The notes under the pieces: generated by a model
What the model saw: only the letters and a program-made list of their open reading frames with translations
The model's database searches: none
Told to the model about the DNA's origin: nothing
Shown: positions 24,682 through 31,761 of the stretch, one piece after another
Position numbering within the stretch: position 1 is the stretch's first letter
How the letters are laid out: each line of letters starts with the position of its first letter
IMG/VR virus record: IMGVR_UViG_3300032081_000128
Span: 1 to 32,814 of that record
Reading direction: 5' to 3' (one strand)
Length of the DNA: 32,814 bases
DNA from: a virus
Position numbers and translations under genes: made by a program

Positions 24682-24722
24682 AGAAAAAGAAAGGGAAAGA
24701 AAAGGGGCCATTGCTGACCCCT
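24682..24722 (-). terminator. Rho-independent terminator after the major capsid gene
   Basis: On the - strand: AGGGG TC (from 24722), a six-base AGCAAT loop, then GG CCCCT (to 24703), giving seven pairs including one G-T, followed by a U-rich run (TTTCTTTCCCTTTCTTTTTC) to 24682. It begins 8 bases after the capsid stop. Partial readthrough would supply the tail genes while capsid transcripts remain most abundant, as with the terminator after T7 gene 10. Confidence 0.85.
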
Positions 24723-24729
24723 ATTGGAC

Positions 24730-25692
24730 TTATGCGTCGTATACAGCTAGTACCAAACCAGCTTCAGGACGGTATACCTGAACGCCGTAGAGAGTGTCAG
24801 CAGTGTACAGCGTTGAGAGGTACTCCTGCTTGTACTGAGTCTGTGAACGTACAGACATCTGCTCTGCGTGTACAAGAGCTTCTTTTTGCATGAGGATACA
24901 ACCACGTACATTGGACTCAAGTGTTGGGCAGTTAGATGAAACGTAAACGTCTACACCGTAAAGGTTGCCGATAAGACCAGTGTTTACAGTCTGTCCTGAT
25001 ACGAAGTCAGAAGACGAGAACCGTGGAGTACCCATAATGGTGTTACGTACTGCAGGAGGAACAATAATGCAACGTCCGTCCATTGGTACGTCAGCATCGT
25101 CTAACTTTTGGATTGCTAAACGGAAACCGTCATCAGTAAAGTCGTCACCTGATGTAGTAGAACCTACAGCAAAAACGTCAAGACCTGAAGTTGCACCAAA
25201 AGAGTAGCTGTTGCTGTTGACCCAATCAGCACCAGAAGGAGCAGCAAGGTCAAGAGTACCGTCACCAAAACCAGTAGCAGCATTCATAAGGTCAGTGTCA
25301 ACCTTAAGTGCCAACTGATAACCAGCATCTTCAGTGTAGAACTGACGGAGGCTGTTAAGTGCTTGTACTTCTACGATGTCTTCGATAAAACGTGAGTACT
25401 CGAAGTGACGATCAACAGAAATCTGCAATTCACCTTCTACGTTTGCTTGGATGTTGACAGCAGTGTCAGCAACCTTAGCAGAAGCAGCGCCACGGATGGG
25501 CTTAGGAATGTGAATTACATCGCCTTTCTTACCTGTCATTGGCAGCTTCTTAACAAGCGGAGCCATCTTCAGGTTCTTTTGATATGCAGCAATTACTTCG
25601 TCACTCCAGATTTCTGGAATAAAAGTAGCAGCAGCAGTTTTGTTGACGATACTTCCGCCGCCAACCGTACCGGGATAAGTTTGAGTAGCCAT
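24730..25692 (-). CDS. Major capsid protein
   Basis: A 320-residue coat protein, size and pattern typical of HK97-fold podovirus/marine phage capsids. Early segment FIPEIWSDEVIAAYQKNLKM then KKGDVIHIPKPIRGAASAKV (N-arm and E-loop); IQANVEGELQISVDRHFEYS (P-domain strand); a long helix region ending KVDTDLMNAATG; and a C-terminal A-domain with GRCIIVPPAVRNTIMG and LIGNLYGVDVYVSSNCP. It has a strong AGGAG site. It lies after the scaffold gene and before a strong terminator, the usual capsid position. Confidence 0.92.
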   Translation of the reverse strand: MATQTYPGTVGGGSIVNKTAAATFIPEIWSDEVIAAYQKNLKMAPLVKKLPMTGKKGDVIHIPKPIRGAASAKVADTAVNIQANVEGELQISVDRHFEYSRFIEDIVEVQALNSLRQFYTEDAGYQLALKVDTDLMNAATGFGDGTLDLAAPSGADWVNSNSYSFGATSGLDVFAVGSTTSGDDFTDDGFRLAIQKLDDADVPMDGRCIIVPPAVRNTIMGTPRFSSSDFVSGQTVNTGLIGNLYGVDVYVSSNCPTLESNVRGCILMQKEALVHAEQMSVRSQTQYKQEYLSTLYTADTLYGVQVYRPEAGLVLAVYDA

Positions 25693-25706
25693 GATAATCT
25701 CCTAGA

Positions 25707-26507
25707 TTATTTTACGCGACCCTCCGCATACGCTGCCATGATCTCATCGGCTAATGCTGTATAACGGTCAGGGTCTGTTCTCATAAGTTTAATAATATCG
25801 GCCCTTCGATATACTTTCTTCCTAGTCCCTTCGCTACTGCCTCGTGCATTACCTGTATTAGCTGCTTTTAGTTGTTGCTTACGTGCCTGTTTTTCAACAT
25901 CGGCAGTTTGTTGAGTTACTGCTTTACGTTCTTTCCAGAGTGTAAACAGTTCATCAGCAGAGTCAGCATCATACTGTTGGTCAGCGGCTACAAATAATTG
26001 AGTCCTAATTTTTGAAGCTTTAATCCACTCAGCAAACTTGGGATCACCAAGGATCTCTTGCATGTCTGGGTGTTTAGTATTGAGAGTAGCCAATGCAGCT
26101 TGTTGCTTATACTGCGATGAATACTGCTCTGCTTCTCTAATCTTAGGATGATTCTCAATTGCACGATTAACAGCACCTTGTGGATCAGTGAAGTAATCTA
26201 TATCTTCTTCAGGCTCAACGTTTTGTTGAGGTGCTTGAGTTGATGTTTGACTAGCAATGTAATCATCCACCACTTTACGAAGTTCTCCTACTTCACCTGA
26301 CTGACGACCTAAAAGCTTTTCAGCCTCTTGGTGCATCTGTACAACTTCTTCCAAAGACTTACCTTGATACTTCTCTGGAATAGTAGGTTGCTCTTGAGGT
26401 TGTTCAACTTGTTCTTCTTCTACAAACTGAGTCTCAACTGCTTCTTCGTTTATATCGTCCACGTTATCCATTTCTGGTTGTGGGTCAACTAATGTTGCTC
26501 TTGACAT
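25707..26507 (-). CDS. Capsid assembly scaffolding protein
   Basis: A 266-residue, helical and highly charged protein just before the capsid gene. The N-terminal 45 residues are acidic (EEEQVEQPQEQP), followed by IPEKYQGKSLEEVVQMHQEA, a segment typical of phage scaffolds. A coiled coil is next, and the basic C-terminal part (KKVYRRADIIKLMRTDPDRY) probably binds the coat protein. It is expected to direct procapsid assembly and leave before or during packaging. GGAG precedes the ATG and can pair with an upstream CTCC (see 26515-26539). Confidence 0.88.
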   Translation of the reverse strand: MSRATLVDPQPEMDNVDDINEEAVETQFVEEEQVEQPQEQPTIPEKYQGKSLEEVVQMHQEAEKLLGRQSGEVGELRKVVDDYIASQTSTQAPQQNVEPEEDIDYFTDPQGAVNRAIENHPKIREAEQYSSQYKQQAALATLNTKHPDMQEILGDPKFAEWIKASKIRTQLFVAADQQYDADSADELFTLWKERKAVTQQTADVEKQARKQQLKAANTGNARGSSEGTRKKVYRRADIIKLMRTDPDRYTALADEIMAAYAEGRVK

Positions 26508-26514
26508 TATTAAG

Positions 26515-26539
26515 CTCCGTGATTATAATCATTATGGAG
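26515..26539 (-). other. Imperfect inverted repeat covering the scaffold ribosome site
   Basis: In the 32-base gap between zinc-ribbon and scaffold genes, CTCC (complement of 26536-26539) faces the GGAG Shine-Dalgarno (complement of 26515-26518), with ATAATGATTATAATCAC between. In the - strand RNA the stem has two A-C mismatches, so it is weak. It could modestly tune scaffold translation. Confidence 0.3.
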
Positions 26540-26752
26540 TTACTGTTTACTACCTGCTTTTTCGTGTTCCCTAACCCACTTCATGTGCTGCCCGGGAAAA
26601 TCCCCAGAAGCACCGTCAAGGTGGAAAGACGGGGCAGATACCATTTTTGTAGCGTTGGCACCGCAACCGCACCTACTGGTTGTAGTACCATCCTTTACAA
26701 ATTTTTCAAAAACATGTCCGTTAGTACAACGGAAGTCATATACTTTATACAT
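26540..26752 (-). CDS. Small zinc-ribbon protein
   Basis: A 70-residue protein with putative zinc ligands Cys9, His13 (CTNGH), Cys28 and Cys30 (RCGCGANATKM), resembling the FmdB/regulatory-type zinc ribbons. The C-terminal half contains APSFHLDGASGDFPGQHMKW, a pattern I recognise from many phage zinc ribbons encoded near the capsid genes. Function is unknown; DNA or protein binding is plausible. It overlaps the previous gene by 8 bases, and its ribosome site is weak, suggesting coupling. Confidence 0.8.
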   Translation of the reverse strand: MYKVYDFRCTNGHVFEKFVKDGTTTSRCGCGANATKMVSAPSFHLDGASGDFPGQHMKWVREHEKAGSKQ

Positions 26753-26999
26753 CTAAAGGTTCTTCAGCCTCTGCTTCTGCTTGATCACGAGCAGCTTCGA
26801 TAGTACCTTGTAGATTAATAACAGTTGCAAAAGCAGCTACTTGACCTTTACGAAAGTACAAATCTTCCTGATCTTTTACTGTTTGAATGTCTGCTAACTG
26901 CGTTGCGTTGTTGGAAAGTTCGCTAACGAGTTGTTTGAAACCTTCATGATTAAACAATTCATTGTAATTGTTAAAGTATGTTTCAAGCTCGGGTGTCAT
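26745..26999 (-). CDS. Conserved helical hypothetical protein
   Basis: An 84-residue helical protein of a kind common between portal and scaffold genes in marine phages: YFNNYNELFNHEGFKQLVSE at the N-terminus, then TVKDQEDLYFRKGQVAAFAT, and an acidic tail (AEAEAEEPLDV). No catalytic motif. It is the first gene behind the consensus promoter at 27030-27058 and has a clear GAGGA site. Role unknown; an assembly factor is possible. Confidence 0.75.
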   Translation of the reverse strand: MTPELETYFNNYNELFNHEGFKQLVSELSNNATQLADIQTVKDQEDLYFRKGQVAAFATVINLQGTIEAARDQAEAEAEEPLDV

Positions 27000-27029
27000 A
27001 GTTTCCTCTAAAGTTTACTGTATAGTTAT

Positions 27030-27058
27030 ATTATACCATACATTTTGTTAAATGTCAA
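27030..27058 (-). promoter_or_regulatory. Consensus sigma70 promoter with extended -10
   Basis: On the - strand: TTGACA (complement of 27053-27058), 17-base spacer, TATAAT (complement of 27030-27035), with TGG before the -10 as an extended -10. Both hexamers match the consensus exactly. Start near 27023, about 24 bases before the gene at 26999. The -35 overlaps the stop codon of the preceding gene. It drives the 84-aa gene, zinc ribbon, scaffold and capsid up to the terminator at 24682-24722. Confidence 0.9.
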
Positions 27059-27309
27059 GACTTTTTAGAAGTTTTTCTTCTACGGCCTGACGCTGTTACT
27101 GCATGTTTAATTTTAGCTGGTCCTGTTTTACGTTTAGCAGAGGACTTTTTTTCTGCTGCGGTCATCTTAGCTGCAACGGCTTTAGGTCTACAAGAAGGGT
27201 AAGGACGTTTACTCTTGGTAGCTGACTTACGACCGCAAGGCTTACCCGTTTTAACGTCCACCCAATCTTCTTTAAACCATTTAGTAAGACCGCTTTTGGT
27301 TTTACTCAT
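27055..27309 (-). CDS. Basic small protein (WFKEDWVDV type)
   Basis: An 84-residue, very basic protein. The N-terminal segment LTKWFKEDWVDVKTGKPCGR, followed by KRPYPSCRP and KMTAAEKKSSAKRK, matches a family of small phage proteins I recognise (DUF5872-like; the family name is from memory). Two Cys in CGRK and PSCRP contexts. The C-terminal third is a Lys/Arg tail (ASGRRRKTSKKS). Likely nucleic-acid-binding or virion-associated; no function is established. ATG 27309 is preferred over a GTG at 27321; it overlaps the upstream gene by 8 bases. Confidence 0.75.
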   Translation of the reverse strand: MSKTKSGLTKWFKEDWVDVKTGKPCGRKSATKSKRPYPSCRPKAVAAKMTAAEKKSSAKRKTGPAKIKHAVTASGRRRKTSKKS

Positions 27310-27457
27310 AGGTTCCACCACGTTTTTTATACTCTTTAGTCAACCAACCTGAAGCATAAGCACTAGGCCAAACCTTGTACTTCTTTTTAGCCTCTGCTTT
27401 GACTCGTGAGTAAAGAGCTTTGTTTTTAGGTTTAGGACTACTTTTTGCCTTTGCCAT
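27302..27457 (-). CDS. 51-residue basic protein (KNKALYSRVK type)
   Basis: Found by reading the - strand between larger genes. Protein starts MAKAKSSPKPKNKALYSRVK, then WPSAYASGWLTKEYKKRGG, and ends TYE. The SRVKAEAKKK and WPSAYASGWL segments match a small family that recurs in marine and other phages. The ribosome site is very good: AGAAGG six bases before the ATG. It overlaps the upstream 37-codon gene by 20 bases and the downstream gene by 8. Net charge is strongly positive. Function unknown. Confidence 0.8.
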   Translation of the reverse strand: MAKAKSSPKPKNKALYSRVKAEAKKKYKVWPSAYASGWLTKEYKKRGGTYE

Positions 27458-27551
27458 AACTAACCTTCTTACCTGTTTTCTTGGCAGCTGCTTTAGCTTT
27501 CTTTTTACCTGCTGCTGTGTATGCGTACTTCTTACCGTTTACCATTGGCAT
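27438..27551 (-). CDS. 37-residue lysine-rich mini-protein
   Basis: A tiny gene: MPMVNGKKYAYTAAGKKKAK, then AAAKKTGKKVSYGKGKK. More than a third of the residues are Lys. AAGGAG lies six bases before the ATG, embedded in the stop region of the preceding exported-protein gene. The VNGKKYAYT...GKKKAK layout is one I have seen in other phages near portal genes. It overlaps the next gene by 20 bases. Histone-like DNA condensation, packaging help or host interaction are all possible; none is shown. Confidence 0.78.
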   Translation of the reverse strand: MPMVNGKKYAYTAAGKKKAKAAAKKTGKKVSYGKGKK

Positions 27552-27553
27552 AG

Positions 27554-27787
27554 TTAGCTCCTTATTTGATAGTAGTCTTCAATTGTACACCGGACTTGTC
27601 GTCCTTCATGTTTAAAGTATATTGATGCGCCTACTCTAAGCCACCGTAGTGATACTTGAGTTACGTCTTCAGATACTGCACAGTCCGGAACTACTACGTA
27701 CTGCTGATCTGCTTTCTCAACGAGAATCTTGGTGTTAGCTGATGCCTGTAAAGACAGCAGCATTACCGCTACTATTAGTTTTCGCAT
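27554..27787 (-). CDS. Small exported protein with signal peptide
   Basis: A 77-residue protein with a classical signal peptide: MRKLIVAVMLLSLQASA, then a likely signal peptidase I site after ASA (about residue 17). The mature part has about 60 residues with two Cys (DCAVSED and VRCTIED), able to form one disulphide in the periplasm, and beta-rich character. A strong AGGAG site precedes the ATG. It is placed among structural genes, not next to holin or endolysin. Possible roles are superinfection exclusion, endolysin control or a periplasmic chaperone; the sequence does not decide. Confidence 0.75.
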   Translation of the reverse strand: MRKLIVAVMLLSLQASANTKILVEKADQQYVVVPDCAVSEDVTQVSLRWLRVGASIYFKHEGRQVRCTIEDYYQIRS

Positions 27788-27799
27788 TGTGTTCTCCTA

Positions 27800-27831
27800 A
27801 CGTCATCACGACGTGTTATAGCCTCACGGCT
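27800..27831 (-). other. Two small stem-loops in the 58-base leader of the exported-protein gene
   Basis: On the - strand: AGCC-GTGA-GGCT (27831-27820) and ACGTC-GTGAT-GACGT (27814-27800). Neither is followed by a U-run, so they are not standard terminators. They may be RNA processing or stability elements between the basic 94-aa gene and the exported-protein gene. Confidence 0.35.
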
Positions 27832-27845
27832 GTAAGTTTAAGTTT

Positions 27846-28130
27846 TTACCATTTAGATTTATTTGCCCAATAAGCCGCAGACATTTTGCCTTTAGCTATG
27901 TTCTTTGCATGACGTGCTTTAAATGATTTACGTCTTGCTTTTTCTTTAGCAGTGGTAGGATTTTTACCTGCACCGCTAACGCCTTGTTGTCCGTACCTAA
28001 TAGTCTTAACTTTGTCGCCTTCTTTAGCAACAACTACGTGAGACTTCTTAGGATGATTAGGTGTCCGCTTTGGTTTGTTGTACCCGCTTACGCCCGCTCG
28101 TGCTAGTCTTGGGTCCTTCTTTGCTGGCAT
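27846..28130 (-). CDS. Conserved basic phage protein (KARRKSFKARHAKNI type)
   Basis: A 94-residue basic protein with segments KPKRTPNHPKKSHVVVAKEG, VKTIRYGQQGVSGAGKNPTT, ARRKSFKARHAKNIAKGKMS and a final AAYWANKSKW. I recognise this order as a widely distributed small phage protein (possibly the DUF6321 group; the number is from memory). High Lys/Arg content suggests binding to DNA or to the virion interior. Its ATG overlaps the portal stop by one base, and the gene also overlaps the coiled-coil gene at 28057-28242. Confidence 0.82.
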   Translation of the reverse strand: MPAKKDPRLARAGVSGYNKPKRTPNHPKKSHVVVAKEGDKVKTIRYGQQGVSGAGKNPTTAKEKARRKSFKARHAKNIAKGKMSAAYWANKSKW

Positions 28131-28242
28131 TAGATAGTTCCTCCACCTTGCGTTCCAATTCCTCTAGGCGCTGGAATGTTCCTTTGAAGTGGTTGTTCAC
28201 TTGGTCCAGTAGGGACTGCATTTCTTTCTGCGTTATTAGCAT
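28057..28242 (-). CDS. Small coiled-coil protein overlapping portal 3' end
   Basis: A 61-residue frame running across the portal stop and the next gene's start, in a different frame from both (overlaps of 113 and 74 bases). Support: AGAAGG eight bases before the ATG; an amphipathic helix/coiled coil with hydrophobic heptads (SLLDQVNNHFKGTFQRLEEL, ERKVEELSN); and a basic, Ser/Thr-rich tail (GRKRVQQTK). The shadow of a random frame would rarely give such a regular heptad. The overlapped portal tail (NAVPTGPSEQPLQRNIPAPR) is Pro/Gln-rich and disordered, so it can tolerate a second frame. Function unknown. Confidence 0.62.
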   Translation of the reverse strand: MLITQKEMQSLLDQVNNHFKGTFQRLEELERKVEELSNASKEGPKTSTSGRKRVQQTKADT

Positions 28243-30163
28243 TAGTTTTGCCTTCTATTTGTTTCTCTTTAAGGAGAGTATCAGCAACACGCATACGTCG
28301 CTCAAACTCTTTATCTTCTTGATCACCTTCTTTAAGGTTTCGGGTGATAGCATTGATCTTATCAATCTCTAATTCTTGCGGTACAGCCATAGCTTCAGCA
28401 ACTAGCTTAGTAGCTCGTGCGTTAGACTCTTGAGCCTGAGCAGACAACGCTGCTGTTTGTGACTGCTGGAACTGAAGTTGTGCTTGTTGCGCTGCCTGAG
28501 CCATTTGCTGTGCTTGAGGATTAGGCTGCATTGCTTGAGCCATAGCCGTAAGAAGTTCTTCACGGTTAGACAGGTTCATGTTGTCAATAACAGATTGAAT
28601 TAACGTGTTGTACAATGGAGAGTCCTTACCCATTGTCTGTAGCAATTGAACTAATTGAGTAACTTCGTACTCACGAGCAATAATACCCAAAGTACTGCTA
28701 GCGTTAAACTTGTAATCTGCAACGGGGTAAGATTCGGGATCAAACTGCATATACCTATAAGCTGCTTTCTTGACAAACGGAATCAAAAAAGATTGTTGGA
28801 AGTTAATTAGTGTCCGCTTGTGACGTTTAATAATAGCGCCAAGAGACATACTAATGCCAGCGGCAGTACTCTCGCCATTAACTTGACCTGCAATTCCTGC
28901 TGAGTCCACTGCTCCTGTTGCCTGCTGTACCATTTGCTGCAATGCTCCGGCCTGAGCAAAAGTGATTTGACTAACTTGACCAAAGTTAAAAGGTTGAAGG
29001 ACTTCACGAGGATCTCCACTAGTTAGTATCATCTTTCCGGGACGTACTTCAGGTTTTGAACCACGAGGTAGCCTAGTTGCGTCAATAGCCATCATAGGAT
29101 GGATCGTAAGACTTAATGCATCAATTCTTGCACGTAGCTCTGTGTCAAGTGCTTTTTGACTGTTATAACCTTTTTCACATACACCACGACCCCAGAAACG
29201 TCCGGGTACTACGTCCCAAGGAAACGCAACAATAGGACGATCCTGCATCATATAAGGATTAGCTTCTGCCTTAAGAAGGATACCGCCATTAGCAATCACT
29301 ACAACGGCTTCTACGTAACGTGATTCAGATCCTTGCTCACCTACCTCTTCTTCGTTATCGTCGCTTGTAGCGTCATCTAGAAGCTCTCGTGGCACTAAAC
29401 CGTAGTACTTAGTCAAACGAACTTTGTCGTCACTGTAAACAGTTAAGTCTTGATCAGGTTCCAAGTCAGTATCAGGAGCGGCAGAACCAACATATACGTC
29501 ACGGTACACTCCTTGTTCTTGTAGAAGTTCTACTTGGTGTCGGCTTACAAACTCATCAATAGCTACACCCATAGCATCTTCTACAGACGTAGCTACAGGA
29601 TCAATTAAAAAGTTCTGAGGTAGTACAGGCTTAAGTTTTACTTTAACACGATCAGTAATATTTACTCCTACTGCTTGTAAGTCTCCACCCATAACAGGTT
29701 GAGTAGCAGGAGCCATCTCTTTCATTTCTTCAATAACAATTTCACCAATGCCTGTACCAAATACAGCAGCATTAATAAGACATTCAGCAACGGCCTTACG
29801 TACCATACACTCTTCAAAGTCTTCCGTTAATTTATTACGAAGGAACTGTACGTCTTGCTTGTTAGTGTCGCCCATGTTATCACTAACATCAAACCACTTA
29901 CCACGACCAAACGTAGCCTCTTCTAGTTCCGCTACATTAGACTCAACTGCTTGTTGAAGTGCAGGAGAAATAATACGGGAACGCTCAGACCCACGCTGGC
30001 TGTCAGCAGGATCCCATTGACCACGCCATAATCTATAATATTCTTCAAATCTTTGCTCATAATTGCTTTCGTAGTTATCCCTCCAATCTTCACACTTGGT
30101 TATAACCCAATCTTCTAGAGCTTCTTGGATCATCAGAGGATCTTGTTCATATAGTTCAGTCAT
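28130..30163 (-). CDS. Portal protein (head-tail connector)
   Basis: A 677-residue portal. The N-terminus is helical (ALEDWVITKCEDWRDNYES, then YYRLWRGQWDP), followed by RSRIISPALQQAVESNVAE and AAVFGTGIGEIVIEE, which are typical podovirus portal segments. The middle holds the beta-rich wing and a loop region (DRPIVAFPWDVVPGRFWGRG; GQVNGESTAAGISMSLGAI). The C-terminal 150 residues are Gln/Ala-rich helices (barrel-like), then a Pro-rich tail ending GTQGGGTI. It forms the dodecameric ring through which DNA is packaged. The start is one base after the terminase stop. Confidence 0.9.
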   Translation of the reverse strand: MTELYEQDPLMIQEALEDWVITKCEDWRDNYESNYEQRFEEYYRLWRGQWDPADSQRGSERSRIISPALQQAVESNVAELEEATFGRGKWFDVSDNMGDTNKQDVQFLRNKLTEDFEECMVRKAVAECLINAAVFGTGIGEIVIEEMKEMAPATQPVMGGDLQAVGVNITDRVKVKLKPVLPQNFLIDPVATSVEDAMGVAIDEFVSRHQVELLQEQGVYRDVYVGSAAPDTDLEPDQDLTVYSDDKVRLTKYYGLVPRELLDDATSDDNEEEVGEQGSESRYVEAVVVIANGGILLKAEANPYMMQDRPIVAFPWDVVPGRFWGRGVCEKGYNSQKALDTELRARIDALSLTIHPMMAIDATRLPRGSKPEVRPGKMILTSGDPREVLQPFNFGQVSQITFAQAGALQQMVQQATGAVDSAGIAGQVNGESTAAGISMSLGAIIKRHKRTLINFQQSFLIPFVKKAAYRYMQFDPESYPVADYKFNASSTLGIIAREYEVTQLVQLLQTMGKDSPLYNTLIQSVIDNMNLSNREELLTAMAQAMQPNPQAQQMAQAAQQAQLQFQQSQTAALSAQAQESNARATKLVAEAMAVPQELEIDKINAITRNLKEGDQEDKEFERRMRVADTLLKEKQIEGKTNANNAERNAVPTGPSEQPLQRNIPAPRGIGTQGGGTI

Positions 30164-30164
30164 A

Positions 30165-31418
30165 TCAGTATCCTGCTACAATATCTAAAATTTCAGGCTC
30201 GTCAAAATCTAAATCATCAATGCCATAAGGCACATTAGCTAACTGGTCAATGTACGCTAAAGCATCTACTAAATCGTCATGGGTTAATGGATCAGGGAAC
30301 TGAAACAGTTGATCTAAGAAACGACTGTTCCACTCCCCTTTGTTTAATTCTATAATTCCGTTTTCAAAGCGTCCCTGCAATGCCCACATAATTCTATCTG
30401 TTTTCTTTTTGTTCCCGTGAGAAAGCTCTTCTACTCTAAAGAACATGCCGTATCGCTTTTGCATATCCATCAAAGGAGACATTACAGCTTGTTTAGCAAT
30501 ACCTCTTTCAATACCAACTGATATGGGACGGTAATCTCTAACGGCCTGAAATATCTTAAGTGCCGTTTCGTCAAGACTCCATCGTCCATAAATAATATTG
30601 TCAACATACCAACCATGCTCACTGACCTTAACCACGGCGATAGCTGTGTCGTCAAGTTTACTGCTTTTAGTTTTCTTTTTGTTGACTTCTTCAAAGCCAG
30701 CCAAGTCAACGGCAATGTAATAATCTCCTACTTCAGGTTCTTCGTCGCTAAAAGAAACCCAGTCCTCTTTAAACATTTCTGACCCACGAGCTTCAAACGA
30801 CGCCATAAATTCTTGACGGAACGCATAGCTCGACATGCTTCGTTTAGCAATATCAATTTCCGACGGGTCCAATAAAGGATTATCGTAAGATGTAAAATGC
30901 CAAGCTTTGTACGTAGGGTCATCATCTAGCTCCGCATATTTGTAAAGTTCGTAAAAATGGTTCCGTCCCATTGGTGTCCCAATGAACATTGCACATCCTT
31001 TCTGATCCGCCAAGGCAGGTCTTAAGATTTGCTCAAACACCTCTGGTTTCATGTCAGCGTATTCGTCCATGACTAGAAACTTGAGGCTGACACCTCGCAT
31101 GGTCTCTGGTCTGTCGGCACCTTTGAGGCTGATGGTAGCACCGTTGACAAGCTTAATTTGCAAATTATTAATGTGACTACCACTAATAACAGGATTTCCC
31201 AGTTCAAGTAGGGTTTGCCACATAATGTCTCTGGCTTGTCCCTGAGTAGGTGCGACGTAAAATACATGGCCTCTGTCCGCCTGAAGTGCGTTAACAATTA
31301 ACATCCACGCTGCTAGCCTAGACTTTCCTGTACGTCGCCCAGCAGCTACTATTTTAAATCTTGTATCGTCTGCCCAGACATCTTGCTGCCAAGGCAGTAG
31401 TTCTATATTAAGATCCAT
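30165..31418 (-). CDS. Terminase large subunit
   Basis: A 417-residue packaging motor. ATPase domain: adenine-binding LLPWQQDVW, Walker A AAGRRTGKS (25-33), Walker B FLVMDEYAD (Asp118-Glu119) and coupling motif IGTP. Nuclease domain (RNase H-like): Asp238 in AVDLAG, Glu304 in GIERG, and Asp381/382 and Asp385 in HDDLVDALAY. It cuts concatemers and pumps DNA into the procapsid. Shorter than T7 gp19 (586) but normal for marine podoviruses. The ATG overlaps the preceding stop by 11 bases, and I see no strong ribosome site, suggesting coupled translation. Confidence 0.95.
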   Translation of the reverse strand: MDLNIELLPWQQDVWADDTRFKIVAAGRRTGKSRLAAWMLIVNALQADRGHVFYVAPTQGQARDIMWQTLLELGNPVISGSHINNLQIKLVNGATISLKGADRPETMRGVSLKFLVMDEYADMKPEVFEQILRPALADQKGCAMFIGTPMGRNHFYELYKYAELDDDPTYKAWHFTSYDNPLLDPSEIDIAKRSMSSYAFRQEFMASFEARGSEMFKEDWVSFSDEEPEVGDYYIAVDLAGFEEVNKKKTKSSKLDDTAIAVVKVSEHGWYVDNIIYGRWSLDETALKIFQAVRDYRPISVGIERGIAKQAVMSPLMDMQKRYGMFFRVEELSHGNKKKTDRIMWALQGRFENGIIELNKGEWNSRFLDQLFQFPDPLTHDDLVDALAYIDQLANVPYGIDDLDFDEPEILDIVAGY

Positions 31419-31761
31419 TAAAGTTATTAAACACCGCAGGTGCTTCTAACAAATCAAACGTAACAACTACTTCTACGTTGCCTGCACTACCACTAGATGC
31501 CTTAATAATATCTCCGGGCTGTAGAACAAACACTGCACTACCGTCAATCAATAGATTTTCCTTTGAGGATATGTTAGTACCGTTGTAGATATACACATCT
31601 GGAGTAGGACTAGGCTTGTCTACAAACAATGTAATGCTATTCGTAGCATTGTGAAGGTTAGCTACAAAAGCCATGTTCCAGTGTGCTACGTAACCGTTAG
31701 GAATAGTAACAATTGTCTGCGTACTTGTGTCTGTTAAGTTCTTGTTCTTTGTATATAACAT
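31408..31761 (-). CDS. Beta-rich hypothetical structural protein
   Basis: A 117-residue, beta-rich protein with YTKNKNLTDTSTQTIVTIPN at the start, a strand AHWNMAFVANLHNATNSITL, and later VFVLQPGDIIKASSGSAGNV then VEVVVTFDLLE. The short strands and Gly/Asn turns fit a jelly-roll or Ig-like fold, as in head decoration or fibre-head proteins, but no specific family is clear. The ATG overlaps the endolysin stop as TAATG; an upstream GTG at 31773 is less likely. It lies between endolysin and large terminase. Confidence 0.6.
   Translation of the reverse strand: MLYTKNKNLTDTSTQTIVTIPNGYVAHWNMAFVANLHNATNSITLFVDKPSPTPDVYIYNGTNISSKENLLIDGSAVFVLQPGDIIKASSGSAGNVEVVVTFDLLEAPAVFNNFNGS

Noticed and set aside
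24664-24711. Tailspike start at 24711
   Set aside because: It would place the N-terminus on the capsid terminator hairpin and its U-run; ATG 24663 has an AGGAC site and a typical attachment domain start.
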